This document shows, piece after piece, positions 16,703 through 24,589 of a DNA stretch of 64,000 bases. This DNA comes from an uncultured Bacteroidales bacterium (GTDB taxonomy: Bacteria; Bacteroidota; Bacteroidia; Bacteroidales; UBA932). The number at the start of each line of letters is the position of its first letter. Position 1 is the first letter of the stretch. The notes under the pieces are model-generated. The model saw only the letters and a list, made by a program, of their open reading frames with translations, was not told the DNA's origin and searched no databases. Made by a program: the position numbers and the translations under genes. The stretch covers positions 124,001 to 188,000 of the forward strand of contig CALVDR010000001.1 in the NCBI GenBank assembly GCA_944326365.1, read 5' to 3'.

Positions 16703-16752
16703 TTTTTTCGGGACAGAGAAGATAGTCCCGAAATAAATTCTGCCACAATATA
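16687..16752. terminator. Very long hairpin at argB 3' end
   Basis: Two 28-nt arms (16687-16714 and 16725-16752) pair at 25 of 28 positions around a 10-nt loop. The outer 13 bp and inner 9 bp are perfect. The argB TAA (16700-16702) lies in the left arm. The right arm is not followed by a T tract, so it may act as a terminator, mRNA stabiliser or processing site between argB and argE. Confidence 0.6.
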
Positions 16753-16792
16753 CGGCTGAAATACATTATCGTAATTCTTGGGGAGAACAAAA

Positions 16793-16940
16793 TGCCTATC
16801 CGCAAAAATACCCTCACATTGTCATCTTGACCGGAGGTCCTGTGGACCGGAGTGGAGAGATCTGACATACCTCAAAACCAGATTTCCCGACTCCGGACTG
16901 TGTCCTCCGCTCGAAATGACACACAGGGGCAGCTTTGCTG
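16793..16940 (+). repeat. Dispersed REP-like repeat, copy 1
   Basis: The first 69 bp (16793-16861) match 65 of 69 bases in a second copy at 20486-20554. The body then diverges and similarity returns at the end (ATGACA...ACAGGGG..GCTTTGC). Terminal TGTCAT (from about 16819) and ATGACA (to about 16921) are inverted, and a GGTCC-tgt-GGACC hairpin lies inside. The copy occupies the whole upstream region of argE up to its start codon. Confidence 0.8.
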
Positions 16941-16942
16941 AT

Positions 16943-18097
16943 ATGAATAATAAAATGAAGATAGAAAACAGAGTCATAGATGAAGCTATGGAGATGCTGA
17001 GAGGGATGGTCGGAATTCCGTCCGTATCCTTCTCGGAGGATGAGGTGTGCGGATACGTTTCGGAGATATTGTCCGAACACGGAGTAAGACATGAAAGGGT
17101 AAAGAACAATATCACAGCCCTGAACAGGGACTTCGATCCGGAGAAAAAGACCCTGATGCTCTGTGCACATCTGGACACCGTACCCGTATGCGACGGGTAT
17201 TCTTTCGACCCCTACAGACCTGATTACGGCATAGTCCGTGATATTTTCGGATGCGGCGAAGATGAGATTGTATGCGGACTCGGCAGCAATGATGACGGAG
17301 GCTCTGTCGTGGCGATGTGCGCGGCATTCCGTCATTTTTACGACAAGGACATGCCGTGCAATCTTGTATTGGCTCTCAGCTGCGAAGAGGAACGGTCGGG
17401 CCCTGGCGGAATGGCGTGGATCTGGGAACATTACGGAGAAATTGCCGGTCTGAAGCATGCCGGAAGACCGGACTGGGCCATTGTCGGGGAACCGACAGGA
17501 ATGAAGGCCGCGACATCGGAACGGGGGCTTCTGGTCATCGACGGGGAAGCTGAGGGAGTGAGCGGACATGCAGCCAGAGACGAAGGAGTGAATGCCCTGT
17601 ACATAGCGCTGGAGGATATAGAGCGGCTCAGGAATCATGACTTCACGAAAGTGTCGTCCATGATGGGGAAAGTACGGCTGAACGTCACGCAGATAGAGGC
17701 GGGGACTGCCCATAATGTCATACCGGACAGATGCCGTTTCGTGGTGGACATCAGACCTACTGACATGTACGGAAATCAGGAGATACTGGAAGCTCTGCAG
17801 GCCGTTTGCCGCAGCAGGCTGAAAGCCAGGAATCTGAAGAACCGGTCTTCGGCGACAGTACCGGGCTCTCCTCTGCTGGATTGCTGTTCGGAGCTGGGGA
17901 TAGAGACTTTTTCTTCCCCTACGACTTCAGACTGGATCAGGATAGGCTGCGATGCCATAAAAATGGGTCCCGGCATGTCAGAAAGGTCACACAGGAAAAA
18001 CGAATACATCACACGGGAGGAAATAGCCGGAGGGATAAAAGGCTATATATCCTTTCTGGAAACATTTTTCAGGACAATACAGAAAAACGAATCATGA
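16943..18097 (+). CDS. argE: M20-family acylornithine/acylcitrulline deacylase
   Basis: Zinc hydrolase of the M20 family that removes the acyl group; in succinyl-type Bacteroidetes pathways the substrate is expected to be N-acylcitrulline made by ArgF'. With ATG 16943 it has 384 residues; an upstream open frame from 16778 merely reads through the dispersed repeat and is not used. Metal and catalytic motifs are AHLDTVP (75-81), SNDDGG (115-120) and SCEEERSG (147-154). The dimerisation domain includes VSGHAARDEGVNA. It overlaps mgsA by 4 nt (ATGA). Alternative start: ATG 16955. Confidence 0.9.
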   Translation: MNNKMKIENRVIDEAMEMLRGMVGIPSVSFSEDEVCGYVSEILSEHGVRHERVKNNITALNRDFDPEKKTLMLCAHLDTVPVCDGYSFDPYRPDYGIVRDIFGCGEDEIVCGLGSNDDGGSVVAMCAAFRHFYDKDMPCNLVLALSCEEERSGPGGMAWIWEHYGEIAGLKHAGRPDWAIVGEPTGMKAATSERGLLVIDGEAEGVSGHAARDEGVNALYIALEDIERLRNHDFTKVSSMMGKVRLNVTQIEAGTAHNVIPDRCRFVVDIRPTDMYGNQEILEALQAVCRSRLKARNLKNRSSATVPGSPLLDCCSELGIETFSSPTTSDWIRIGCDAIKMGPGMSERSHRKNEYITREEIAGGIKGYISFLETFFRTIQKNES

Positions 18098-18549
18098 TAA
18101 AGAAAATCGCATTGGTGGCACACGATGCCAGAAAACAGGAACTGGTAAGCTGGGTGAAATTCAACGCCGGCTCACTGAAAGAATGTGAACTGTTCTGCAC
18201 GGGAACTACAGGACGTCTTATAGAAGCCGCTCTGCGGGAAGTGTTGGGTGATGAAGCACCTGAGGTGACCAAACTTCTCAGCGGTCCTCTGGGCGGCGAT
18301 GCACAGATAGGGTCAATGATCGCGGAAGACAGGGTGGACATGCTGGTATTCTTCTGCGACAATCTCATAATGCAGGGACACCAGAACGACGTGATGAGCC
18401 TGGTAAGGCTGGCATCCCTTTACAATATTCCTTTCGCCACGAACAGAAGTACAGCCGACTTCATCATCTCTTCTCCGCTGTTCCTCGACAGCTCGTATGA
18501 AAGGATCATCCCGGCTTGCATCGAATCATACAAAAACAGGAAACTCTGA
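18094..18549 (+). CDS. mgsA: Methylglyoxal synthase
   Basis: Converts dihydroxyacetone phosphate to methylglyoxal and phosphate, a glycolytic bypass. It has 151 residues, close to the E. coli enzyme. The phosphate-binding loop GTTGRLI, the catalytic aspartate loop SGPLGGDAQIG and FFCDNL are present, as is the NIPFATNRSTADF segment. The ATGA overlap with argE and 1-nt gap to argH show it is an integral, probably translationally coupled, part of the arginine operon. I know of no biochemical link between methylglyoxal formation and arginine synthesis. Confidence 0.93.
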   Translation: MIKKIALVAHDARKQELVSWVKFNAGSLKECELFCTGTTGRLIEAALREVLGDEAPEVTKLLSGPLGGDAQIGSMIAEDRVDMLVFFCDNLIMQGHQNDVMSLVRLASLYNIPFATNRSTADFIISSPLFLDSSYERIIPACIESYKNRKL

Positions 18550-18550
18550 T

Positions 18551-19840
18551 ATGGCGACACTTTGGAGCAAGGGGACGAAGGCTTCCGATATCGTGGAGGA
18601 CTTCACTGTCGGAAATGACAGGGTGCTGGACATGGCACTGGCGAGATATGATGTCATGGGTTCGAAAGCCCATATAAAGATGCTCGAATCCATAGGGCTT
18701 CTGACCGCTGAGGAACTGGAAACACTGACCGGGGCCCTGGATGAGATACTGGCCGAGATCGAGGCTGGAAAATTTATTTTAGAGGACGATGTGGAAGACA
18801 TCCATTCACAGGTAGAGCTGCTGCTGACACGCAGGCTCGGGGATGCGGGAAAGAAAATACATTCAGGCAGGTCCAGAAATGACCAGGTACTGGTGGACAT
18901 AAAGCTGTTCCTGCGTGACGAGCTCCGGAAAACACGGGAAGAAATGCTGGAACTTTTCGGTGTCCTGCAGTCGCTGAGCGAAAAGCACAAGGATGTGATG
19001 CTGCCAGGCTACACTCACGGACAGGTGGCGATGCCGTCTTCATTCGGACTGTGGTTCGGAGCATATGCCGAAGCGCTGGCGGATGATATGTACATGGTAC
19101 GCGGAGCCTTCCATCTTGTGAACCAGAACCCTTTAGGTTCTGCCGCCGGATACGGCAACTCTTTCCCGCTGGACAGGGAGATGACCACCAGGCTGCTGGA
19201 ATTCGAAGATCTCGACTGGAACGTGGTGGCCGCCCAGCTCAGCCGCGGCAAGGCGGAAAAGGCCGTGGCATCTGCCATAGGAAGCGTCGCCCTGACTCTG
19301 AACAAGTTCGCTTCCGACTGCTGCCTGTACATGTGTCCGAATTTCGGGTTCATATCTTTCCCGGACGAGCTCACTACCGGGTCAAGCATCATGCCGCACA
19401 AGAAGAACCCTGACGTATGGGAAATCATCAGGGGGAACTGCAACCGCATCATGGCCGCCGAAAATGAAATCACCATGCTGTGCAGCAACATGGCACATGG
19501 GTACCACCGCGATTTCCAGCTGCTGAAGGACATACTCTTCCCTGCCCTGGAACTTATGCACAAATGCCTGAAGATGACAGTATTCATGCTTCACGACATC
19601 AGGGTGAACGGGCACATTCTAGACTCCCCTGTCTATGACTATCTGTTCACGGTGGAAGAAGTGAACAGGCGGGCTTTGGCTGGGATGCCGTTCCGGGATG
19701 CATACAAGAGTGTGGGTATCGAAGTCAACGAAGGCAGGTTTCATGCGGAAAAGACTGTTAACCATACACATGTGGGCAGTATAGGGAATCTCTGCAATGA
19801 CAGGATCGCCGCCAAGATGAAAAAAGCGGCGGAATTTTAG
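18551..19840 (+). CDS. argH: Argininosuccinate lyase
   Basis: Cleaves argininosuccinate to arginine and fumarate, the last step. It has 429 residues from ATG 18551; an upstream in-frame ATG at 18497 lies inside mgsA and is rejected. The fumarase/lyase signature GSSIMPHKKNPD is at about 276-287, and substrate-binding segments SGRSRNDQV and GYTHGQVAMP are present. It is the last gene of block two, with no clear T-tract terminator before the next promoter at 19862. Confidence 0.96.
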   Translation: MATLWSKGTKASDIVEDFTVGNDRVLDMALARYDVMGSKAHIKMLESIGLLTAEELETLTGALDEILAEIEAGKFILEDDVEDIHSQVELLLTRRLGDAGKKIHSGRSRNDQVLVDIKLFLRDELRKTREEMLELFGVLQSLSEKHKDVMLPGYTHGQVAMPSSFGLWFGAYAEALADDMYMVRGAFHLVNQNPLGSAAGYGNSFPLDREMTTRLLEFEDLDWNVVAAQLSRGKAEKAVASAIGSVALTLNKFASDCCLYMCPNFGFISFPDELTTGSSIMPHKKNPDVWEIIRGNCNRIMAAENEITMLCSNMAHGYHRDFQLLKDILFPALELMHKCLKMTVFMLHDIRVNGHILDSPVYDYLFTVEEVNRRALAGMPFRDAYKSVGIEVNEGRFHAEKTVNHTHVGSIGNLCNDRIAAKMKKAAEF

Positions 19841-19861
19841 AATTTCTGTCGAATTAAATGG

Positions 19862-19869
19862 TATCTTTG
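19862..19869 (+). promoter_or_regulatory. -7 box of first barrel gene
   Basis: Exact TATCTTTG, 62 nt before the ATG, giving a leader of about 55 nt. Confidence 0.55.
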
Positions 19870-19931
19870 CAAATACTGTCGGAAATTTCCGGCAAGAATA
19901 AGATTACTTATCTAACAAATAAAAAACAGAC

Positions 19932-20393
19932 ATGAAAAGAATCATTTTGATTGCAGCTCTCGCGCTCGGAGTAGCGTTCGCTGCAGCAGCTCAGCCAAGA
20001 GCTATCGGTGTACGTCTCGGCTATGGCGGGGAAATAAGCTATCAGCATACTCTTGGAGGTGCGAACTTCGTGGAAGCGAACCTCGGATCACTCGGTTTCT
20101 GGGGACTTGATATCTCTTCTACATACAACTTCATGATCGCCCAGCCTGCATGGACAGACAGAGGCGAATGGGGTTTCTATGCAGGTCCCGGTGTAGCCCT
20201 CGGCCTGTTCCATGGCACCAGCATCGCAATACAGGGCCAGGTGGGCCTCGAATATACATTCTGGTTCCCTCTCCAGCTGGCTATCGATCTCAAGCCTCAG
20301 ATCGGTGTCAATATTTGGGACGGAGGAGCAGGATTCTGGCGTGGAGGTCTGTACGGTTTCGCACCTGCACTTTCTGTACGCTACAGATTCTAG
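19932..20393 (+). CDS. Small outer-membrane beta-barrel protein
   Basis: Secreted protein of 153 residues with a signal peptide (MKRIILIAALALGVAFAAAA, cleavage before QPRA). The mature part alternates polar and hydrophobic residues, has repeated aromatic strand ends and finishes in VRYRF, the C-terminal aromatic motif typical of outer-membrane barrels. Its length suggests about eight strands. A paralogue follows at 20713, sharing QPRAxGVR, SYQHT, QPAWT/RPAWT, GLEYTFWFPLQ and the same C-terminus. Function unknown. Confidence 0.8.
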   Translation: MKRIILIAALALGVAFAAAAQPRAIGVRLGYGGEISYQHTLGGANFVEANLGSLGFWGLDISSTYNFMIAQPAWTDRGEWGFYAGPGVALGLFHGTSIAIQGQVGLEYTFWFPLQLAIDLKPQIGVNIWDGGAGFWRGGLYGFAPALSVRYRF

Positions 20394-20440
20394 AGAACTG
20401 GTTTGAGAAGCAGCAAAAGGGTTTTTACCTTATTGCAATA

Positions 20441-20483
20441 AAAAAACAAGTGGCCAAAAGCTTTTCCGGTCACTTGTTTTTTT
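20441..20483. terminator. Intrinsic terminator, bidirectional
   Basis: AAACAAGTG (20444-20452) pairs perfectly with CACTTGTTT (20471-20479); the right arm continues in a T tract and the left arm starts with an A tract, so it can work in both directions. It ends transcription of the first barrel gene. Confidence 0.85.
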
Positions 20484-20485
20484 AT

Positions 20486-20630
20486 TGCCTCTCCGCAAAA
20501 ATACTCTCACCTTGTCATCTCGACCGGAGGTCCTGTGGACCGGAGTGGAGAGATATCTGCATATCAGAAAGCCATACCAATTGCAGATGTCTCGGCTTCG
20601 TTCAACATGACAACAGGGGTGGCTTTGCAT
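20486..20630 (+). repeat. Dispersed REP-like repeat, copy 2
   Basis: Second copy of the repeat at 16793, same orientation, starting right after the terminator. TTGTCAT (20512-20518) and ATGACAA (20606-20612) are inverted ends. The centre differs from copy 1 and contains its own imperfect dyad (ATATCTGCATAT / TTGCAGATG). Confidence 0.8.
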
Positions 20631-20684
20631 ATAGTCATTTTTTATCCGCCATCATCACGATACCTGAAAATCGAAAATTTTCAT

Positions 20685-20692
20685 TAAGTTTG
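20685..20692 (+). promoter_or_regulatory. -7 box of second barrel gene
   Basis: Exact TAAGTTTG, 20 nt before the ATG at 20713. Confidence 0.55.
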
Positions 20693-20712
20693 TACTGGAA
20701 AATATTTCTTTT

Positions 20713-21294
20713 ATGAAAAAGGCAGGAATAATTTTCATATCACTCATATTGTCTGCGGCAGGACTGTCTGCCCAGCCGAGGGCATTCGGCGTGAGGACAG
20801 GAATCACCGGATTTGACATGAGCTACCAGCATACCATAGGGAAAAAGAATTTCGTCCAGACTGACCTGAGCCTTGATTTCGGATATGCCGGCAGCGGAGA
20901 ACCGGGATTCAAGGCCACGGCCCTGTACAACTTCACGGTAGCCAGGCCGGCGTGGACACAGAAAGGCAGCTGGGCCATGTACACAGGACCGGGAATATCA
21001 CTGGGATATGTCCAGGACAGGGTCGTGTACAAGGAAGGGAATTTCAGATATCATCCGAACGACTACGGATTCATGCTTGCCTTTGCGGCCCAGTTCGGAC
21101 TGGAATACACTTTCTGGTTTCCCCTGCAGATAGCTCTGGACATCAGGCCTTATTTCGGAATGCACGTGAATGACGGAGTATCCAGACGCGTGGATGCCAT
21201 CACCGACCAGGTAGTATTCAAGAGCAAGACCGGCTGGTACAACAACGGCTGGTTCGGATTCATTCCGTCCGTCTCCGTCCGATACCGGTTCTGA
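20713..21294 (+). CDS. Outer-membrane beta-barrel protein, paralogue
   Basis: Secreted barrel protein of 193 residues, paralogous to the gene at 19932. The signal peptide (MKKAGIIFISLILSAAGLSA) is cleaved before QPRAFGVR. Compared with its paralogue it has two extra insertions, one around VVYKEGNFRYHPNDYG and one around VSRRVDAITDQVVFKSK, which would be longer surface loops. It ends in the same SVRYRF motif. The pair is separated by a terminator, a repeat and a new promoter, so regulation is independent. Function unknown. Confidence 0.8.
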   Translation: MKKAGIIFISLILSAAGLSAQPRAFGVRTGITGFDMSYQHTIGKKNFVQTDLSLDFGYAGSGEPGFKATALYNFTVARPAWTQKGSWAMYTGPGISLGYVQDRVVYKEGNFRYHPNDYGFMLAFAAQFGLEYTFWFPLQIALDIRPYFGMHVNDGVSRRVDAITDQVVFKSKTGWYNNGWFGFIPSVSVRYRF

Positions 21295-21355
21295 AAACCT
21301 GAAAGTTAGGATGGGTCTCGTGTTAAACTGCGTTTTTCCACTATCCTCACCTCGG

Positions 21356-21376
21356 TAATTCGTACAAGTACGATTA
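21356..21376. repeat. Short palindrome in intergenic DNA
   Basis: TAATTCGTAC-aa-GTACGATTA forms a near-perfect hairpin in the 153-nt gap between the second barrel gene and the TPR gene. Otherwise I see only the terminator hairpin in this gap. Confidence 0.5.
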
Positions 21377-21412
21377 CTCTCGGTTCGTCAATGGTTTCGA
21401 AGAAAGACGTTT

Positions 21413-21448
21413 GAGGTGTGACTCAAAAGGAGCTTTGAGTCACACCTC
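21413..21448. terminator. 15-bp perfect hairpin after the rnf operon
   Basis: GAGGTGTGACTCAAA (21413-21427) pairs perfectly with TTTGAGTCACACCTC (21434-21448) around a 6-nt loop. It abuts the stop codon of the TPR gene on the minus strand and also follows the barrel gene on the plus strand. There is no T tract on either side. Confidence 0.65.
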
Positions 21449-21696
21449 TACGGATTCATCAGATCGGCATTCACGAAACCGTTTATTTCTTTCAGGAGAT
21501 CTATGGATGCCAATGCTTTCAACCGCAAGGCATCGTCTTCAGTCTCCGATGCTTTCAGAAAAGCATTCATAGCCTCACCGAAACGGGCATTCTGACGCAA
21601 AAGGACACCCAGGTCATACCATTCTTCGGCAGACCCGGGTGTCTTCATATTGCAATCCTTGCTGTCCATGGTTCTCCGGAAAAATCCGCGGGACAT
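21448..21696 (-). CDS. Small TPR-like protein at the end of the rnf operon
   Basis: Protein of 82 residues (73 if it starts at the second Met). The central segment AEEWYDLGVLLRQNARFGEAMNAFLKASE reads as one tetratricopeptide repeat pair, from about residue 23. It starts 9 nt after rnfA and ends at a strong hairpin, so it is the last gene of the rseC-rnf transcription unit. A protein-protein adaptor role is inferred only from the fold. No signal peptide or membrane segment is evident. Confidence 0.7.
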   Translation of the reverse strand: MSRGFFRRTMDSKDCNMKTPGSAEEWYDLGVLLRQNARFGEAMNAFLKASETEDDALRLKALASIDLLKEINGFVNADLMNP

Positions 21697-21705
21697 CCTG
21701 CCTCG

Positions 21706-22305
21706 CTAAACCAGTCCTGAGAAGCCCATGAAAGCCATGGCCAGAATGCTGGCGGTCACCAGGGCGATAGGAATTCCCTGGAAAGGCTTAGGCACCTTGT
21801 TCAGTGCTATCTGCTCACGAAGACCTGCGAACAGTATCATCGCCAGGCCGAAACCGAGAGAAGTCGCGAAAGCGAAGACTATCGACTCTGCAAGATTCAG
21901 CATGTGAGGCTCGCCGCCATAGGAGAATTCGTTTGTCACCACCATGAGAGCGACTCCCAGAACAGCGCAGTTCGTAGTGATCAGAGGGAGGAAAATACCC
22001 AGAGCCTGATACAGGGCCGGGCTGACCTTCTTGAGCACTATCTCCACCATCTGCACGAGAGCGGCAATGATGAGGATGAATGCGATGGTCTGCATGAATT
22101 CTATATGAAGAGGGACCAGCACATAATACTGGAACAGGTATGTGACCAGAGTAGCCAGAGTGATGACGAAGCACACGGCGCCGGACATGCCGACAGCGGT
22201 GCTGAGCTTGTTTGACACTCCCAGAAAAGGACAGATACCCATGAACTGGGAGAGCAGGATATTGTTTACGAATATCGCTGAAATGATGATCAATATATAT
22301 TCCAT
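21706..22305 (-). CDS. rnfA: Rnf/Nqr-type electron transport complex subunit A
   Basis: Integral membrane subunit of the ion-pumping ferredoxin:NAD+ oxidoreductase. It has 199 residues and six hydrophobic segments, starting MEYILIIISAIFVNNILL. The family segment SQFMGICPFLGVSNK carries the conserved cysteine that takes part in the intramembrane iron centre with RnfE. It follows rnfE by 25 nt. NqrE is the homologous subunit in the Na+-NQR, but RnfB and RnfC in this operon identify the complex as Rnf. Confidence 0.95.
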   Translation of the reverse strand: MEYILIIISAIFVNNILLSQFMGICPFLGVSNKLSTAVGMSGAVCFVITLATLVTYLFQYYVLVPLHIEFMQTIAFILIIAALVQMVEIVLKKVSPALYQALGIFLPLITTNCAVLGVALMVVTNEFSYGGEPHMLNLAESIVFAFATSLGFGLAMILFAGLREQIALNKVPKPFQGIPIALVTASILAMAFMGFSGLV

Positions 22306-22330
22306 AACTGATTCATTTAATGATTATACG

Positions 22331-22921
22331 TTACTCTCCCTTTTTAGCCGTCACTTTCTTGAAAAGCACTATCAGATAGGCCAGAGCCATGAAAGCGCCC
22401 GGTGCAAGCACGAACACGAGGATACCGTCACCAGTGATGAACTTGTACCCGAATGCAGAGCCGCTGCCGAGAATCTCGCGCACAAGGCCGAGCAGTGTAA
22501 GCGCGAACGTGAAACCGATGCCGATACCGATGCCGTCGCAGGCAGAATCCACTACCGAGTTCTTGTTGGCGAAAGCCTCTGCCCTGCCGAGCACGATACA
22601 GTTCACCACGATCAGAGGTATGAACAGACCGAGAGTCTCGTAGATGTCAGGAGTGAAAGCCTGCATGACCAGCTGAAGTATGGTCACGAACGCCGCTATG
22701 ATCACGATATAGGCCGGAATACGGACCTTGTCAGGAATGTATGGCGCAGTAGCCGAAATGGCCATGTTCGAAAGGACCAGCACGAAAACCGTGGCGAGGC
22801 CCATGCTCATGCCGTTGATGGCCGAGGTAGTGGTCGCAAGAGTAGGACACATACCCAGCAGAAGGGAGAATGTAGGGTTCTCCTTTACAAAACCTTTGGT
22901 TATAAGCTGAATTTTTCCCAT
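22331..22921 (-). CDS. rnfE: Rnf complex subunit E
   Basis: Membrane subunit of 196 residues, homologous to RnfA but with opposite predicted topology. Six hydrophobic segments and the LLGMCPTLATTTSAINGMSMG stretch near the N-terminus, with the conserved cysteine, are visible. It lies between rnfG (11 nt) and rnfA (25 nt). With RnfA it forms the core through which electrons cross the membrane during ion pumping. Confidence 0.95.
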   Translation of the reverse strand: MGKIQLITKGFVKENPTFSLLLGMCPTLATTTSAINGMSMGLATVFVLVLSNMAISATAPYIPDKVRIPAYIVIIAAFVTILQLVMQAFTPDIYETLGLFIPLIVVNCIVLGRAEAFANKNSVVDSACDGIGIGIGFTFALTLLGLVREILGSGSAFGYKFITGDGILVFVLAPGAFMALAYLIVLFKKVTAKKGE

Positions 22922-22932
22922 GATTATTCTCC

Positions 22933-23577
22933 TTATTTAGTTTCCTGATTTTCCGCTTCCTGCCCGCCGCATTCAGAAGTAGCGCCGGAAGCGGCATCAA
23001 CGTCAGCCGTATTGGCGGCCGTGATGCTGTCGAAGACGGTCACGGCCGTCTCCACTGCTTTCGCATAGGCACGGGAAGTGATGGTGGAAGCCGTGATGGC
23101 ATCTATGTCACCCCCGTCCTTCTTCACGGAAAGTTTCTTCCGGGCAGGATTGAAACCCTTGAACTGATCAGCGAATTCCGGTTCGGTACATTTTGCTCCG
23201 AGACCAGGAGTTTCCGCCTGGGAAAGGACCGTCGTATTGTAAATCACCCTGTCGGACGTAATACCTACCATCAGGGTCACCGCTCCGCCGTATCCTGTAG
23301 CCGAAGAAGTGATGGCATAGCCTACAGGCTCCCCGGCCTTGCTTACGGTATAATACGAATATTCCTTTCCTCCTACCTCTATGGTACTGAGCGCCGGATC
23401 GCCCTCGAACTCAGGCACGACCTGGGCTATGGCGTTGATGGTCTTGGCATGGTTCGCAGCCTCGATAGGTTCCTTGGTCACTGCATAGACCGCAGCCAAC
23501 AGGGCGGAAGAGACGATACATACTGCGAAGAGACAGAGTGTCATGTTTTTGAATGAAGATTGTACAGCCATGGTCAA
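22933..23577 (-). CDS. rnfG: Rnf complex subunit G (covalent FMN)
   Basis: Single-span membrane-anchored flavoprotein of 214 residues, with its hydrophobic anchor near residues 12-30 and an FMN-binding domain outside the membrane. The attachment motif appears as DAITASTITSRAYAKAV, the threonine taking FMN through phosphoester linkage in this family. GYGGAVTLMVGI is another family element. It overlaps rnfD by 4 nt. The C-terminal tail is short and charged. Confidence 0.94.
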   Translation of the reverse strand: MTMAVQSSFKNMTLCLFAVCIVSSALLAAVYAVTKEPIEAANHAKTINAIAQVVPEFEGDPALSTIEVGGKEYSYYTVSKAGEPVGYAITSSATGYGGAVTLMVGITSDRVIYNTTVLSQAETPGLGAKCTEPEFADQFKGFNPARKKLSVKKDGGDIDAITASTITSRAYAKAVETAVTVFDSITAANTADVDAASGATSECGGQEAENQETK

Positions 23578-24560
23578 GCCCTCCCGAATTTCTTTTGTTT
23601 GCAGAATTTGTTGATAAGAGGAACTGTGGAGTTCATGATCAGGATGGCGAATGACATTCCTTCCGGATATGAGCCGAAGTACCTTATCAGCATGGTGATG
23701 ATACCTATACCGACACCGAAGATGATGCCGCCCTTGTCACTCATCGGAGATGTCACATAATCGGTAGCCATGAAGACTGAACCGAGAAGGACACCGCCGG
23801 TCAGCAGGTTGAACAGAGGATCGGTATACTGGGACGGGTCGATAAGCCAGAATATGCCTGAGAATACAGCCACTGTCACCAGGATGGACAGGGTGATGTA
23901 CGGTCTGATCACCTTGCGGGCAAGCAGATAGATGAAGCCGATGATGATGGCTATGGCGGAAATCTCCCCTGCAGAACCTCCGATATTCACGAAAAGCATC
24001 TGGGCATAGGAAAAGTCGTGCAGGTCGAAAATCTGCTGCAGAGTCTGGCCCTGCATCAGGCCTTCCTTCACGATTCCGAGAGGTGTGGCTCCTGACACTG
24101 CATCAGCTCCGCCTATGAAGCCTTTGGCTCCGCCCCACGTAGTCATGATGGCAGGGAACGAGATGAGCAGGAAGACACGGCCGGTGATAGCGGGGTTGAA
24201 CACATTCTGTCCGAGGCCGCCGAAGGTCATTTTAGTCACTCCGATAGCGACTATGGCGCCTATCATGGCCACCCACCACGGAGCTGTAGGAGGCAGGTTC
24301 AGAGCGAGAATGATACCTGTCACGACTGCGGACATGTCACCGATGGTGGACGGTTTTTTCAGAAGATATCTGGTGATGAGGTATTCGAGCAGCACGCAGA
24401 ATACCACACTGCTTGCAAGTATGGCCACTGCCGACCAGCCGTAGAAAAGGACAGTAACCAGCACGGATGGCAGGAGCGCGATCACCACATCCAGCATCAG
24501 ACTGCGAGTGGAAGTCTTGCTGTGGATATGAGGTGATGGTGAAACCAATAGTTTGTTCAT
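23574..24560 (-). CDS. rnfD: Rnf complex subunit D (covalent FMN)
   Basis: Polytopic membrane subunit of 328 residues, with about nine hydrophobic segments. The FMN-attachment motif SGATPLG is found around residue 155 in GGADAVSGATPLG. The N-terminus carries the typical SPSPHIHSKTSTRSLMLDV. It is 29 nt downstream of rnfC and overlaps rnfG. Length is typical. Confidence 0.95.
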   Translation of the reverse strand: MNKLLVSPSPHIHSKTSTRSLMLDVVIALLPSVLVTVLFYGWSAVAILASSVVFCVLLEYLITRYLLKKPSTIGDMSAVVTGIILALNLPPTAPWWVAMIGAIVAIGVTKMTFGGLGQNVFNPAITGRVFLLISFPAIMTTWGGAKGFIGGADAVSGATPLGIVKEGLMQGQTLQQIFDLHDFSYAQMLFVNIGGSAGEISAIAIIIGFIYLLARKVIRPYITLSILVTVAVFSGIFWLIDPSQYTDPLFNLLTGGVLLGSVFMATDYVTSPMSDKGGIIFGVGIGIITMLIRYFGSYPEGMSFAILIMNSTVPLINKFCKQKKFGRA

Positions 24561-24589
24561 TTTATCTGTATGTTTAATGTTCTACTATA

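Noticed and set aside
16778-16942. N-terminal extension of argE
   Set aside because: The 55 extra codons are translated dispersed repeat; the family start fits ATG 16943.
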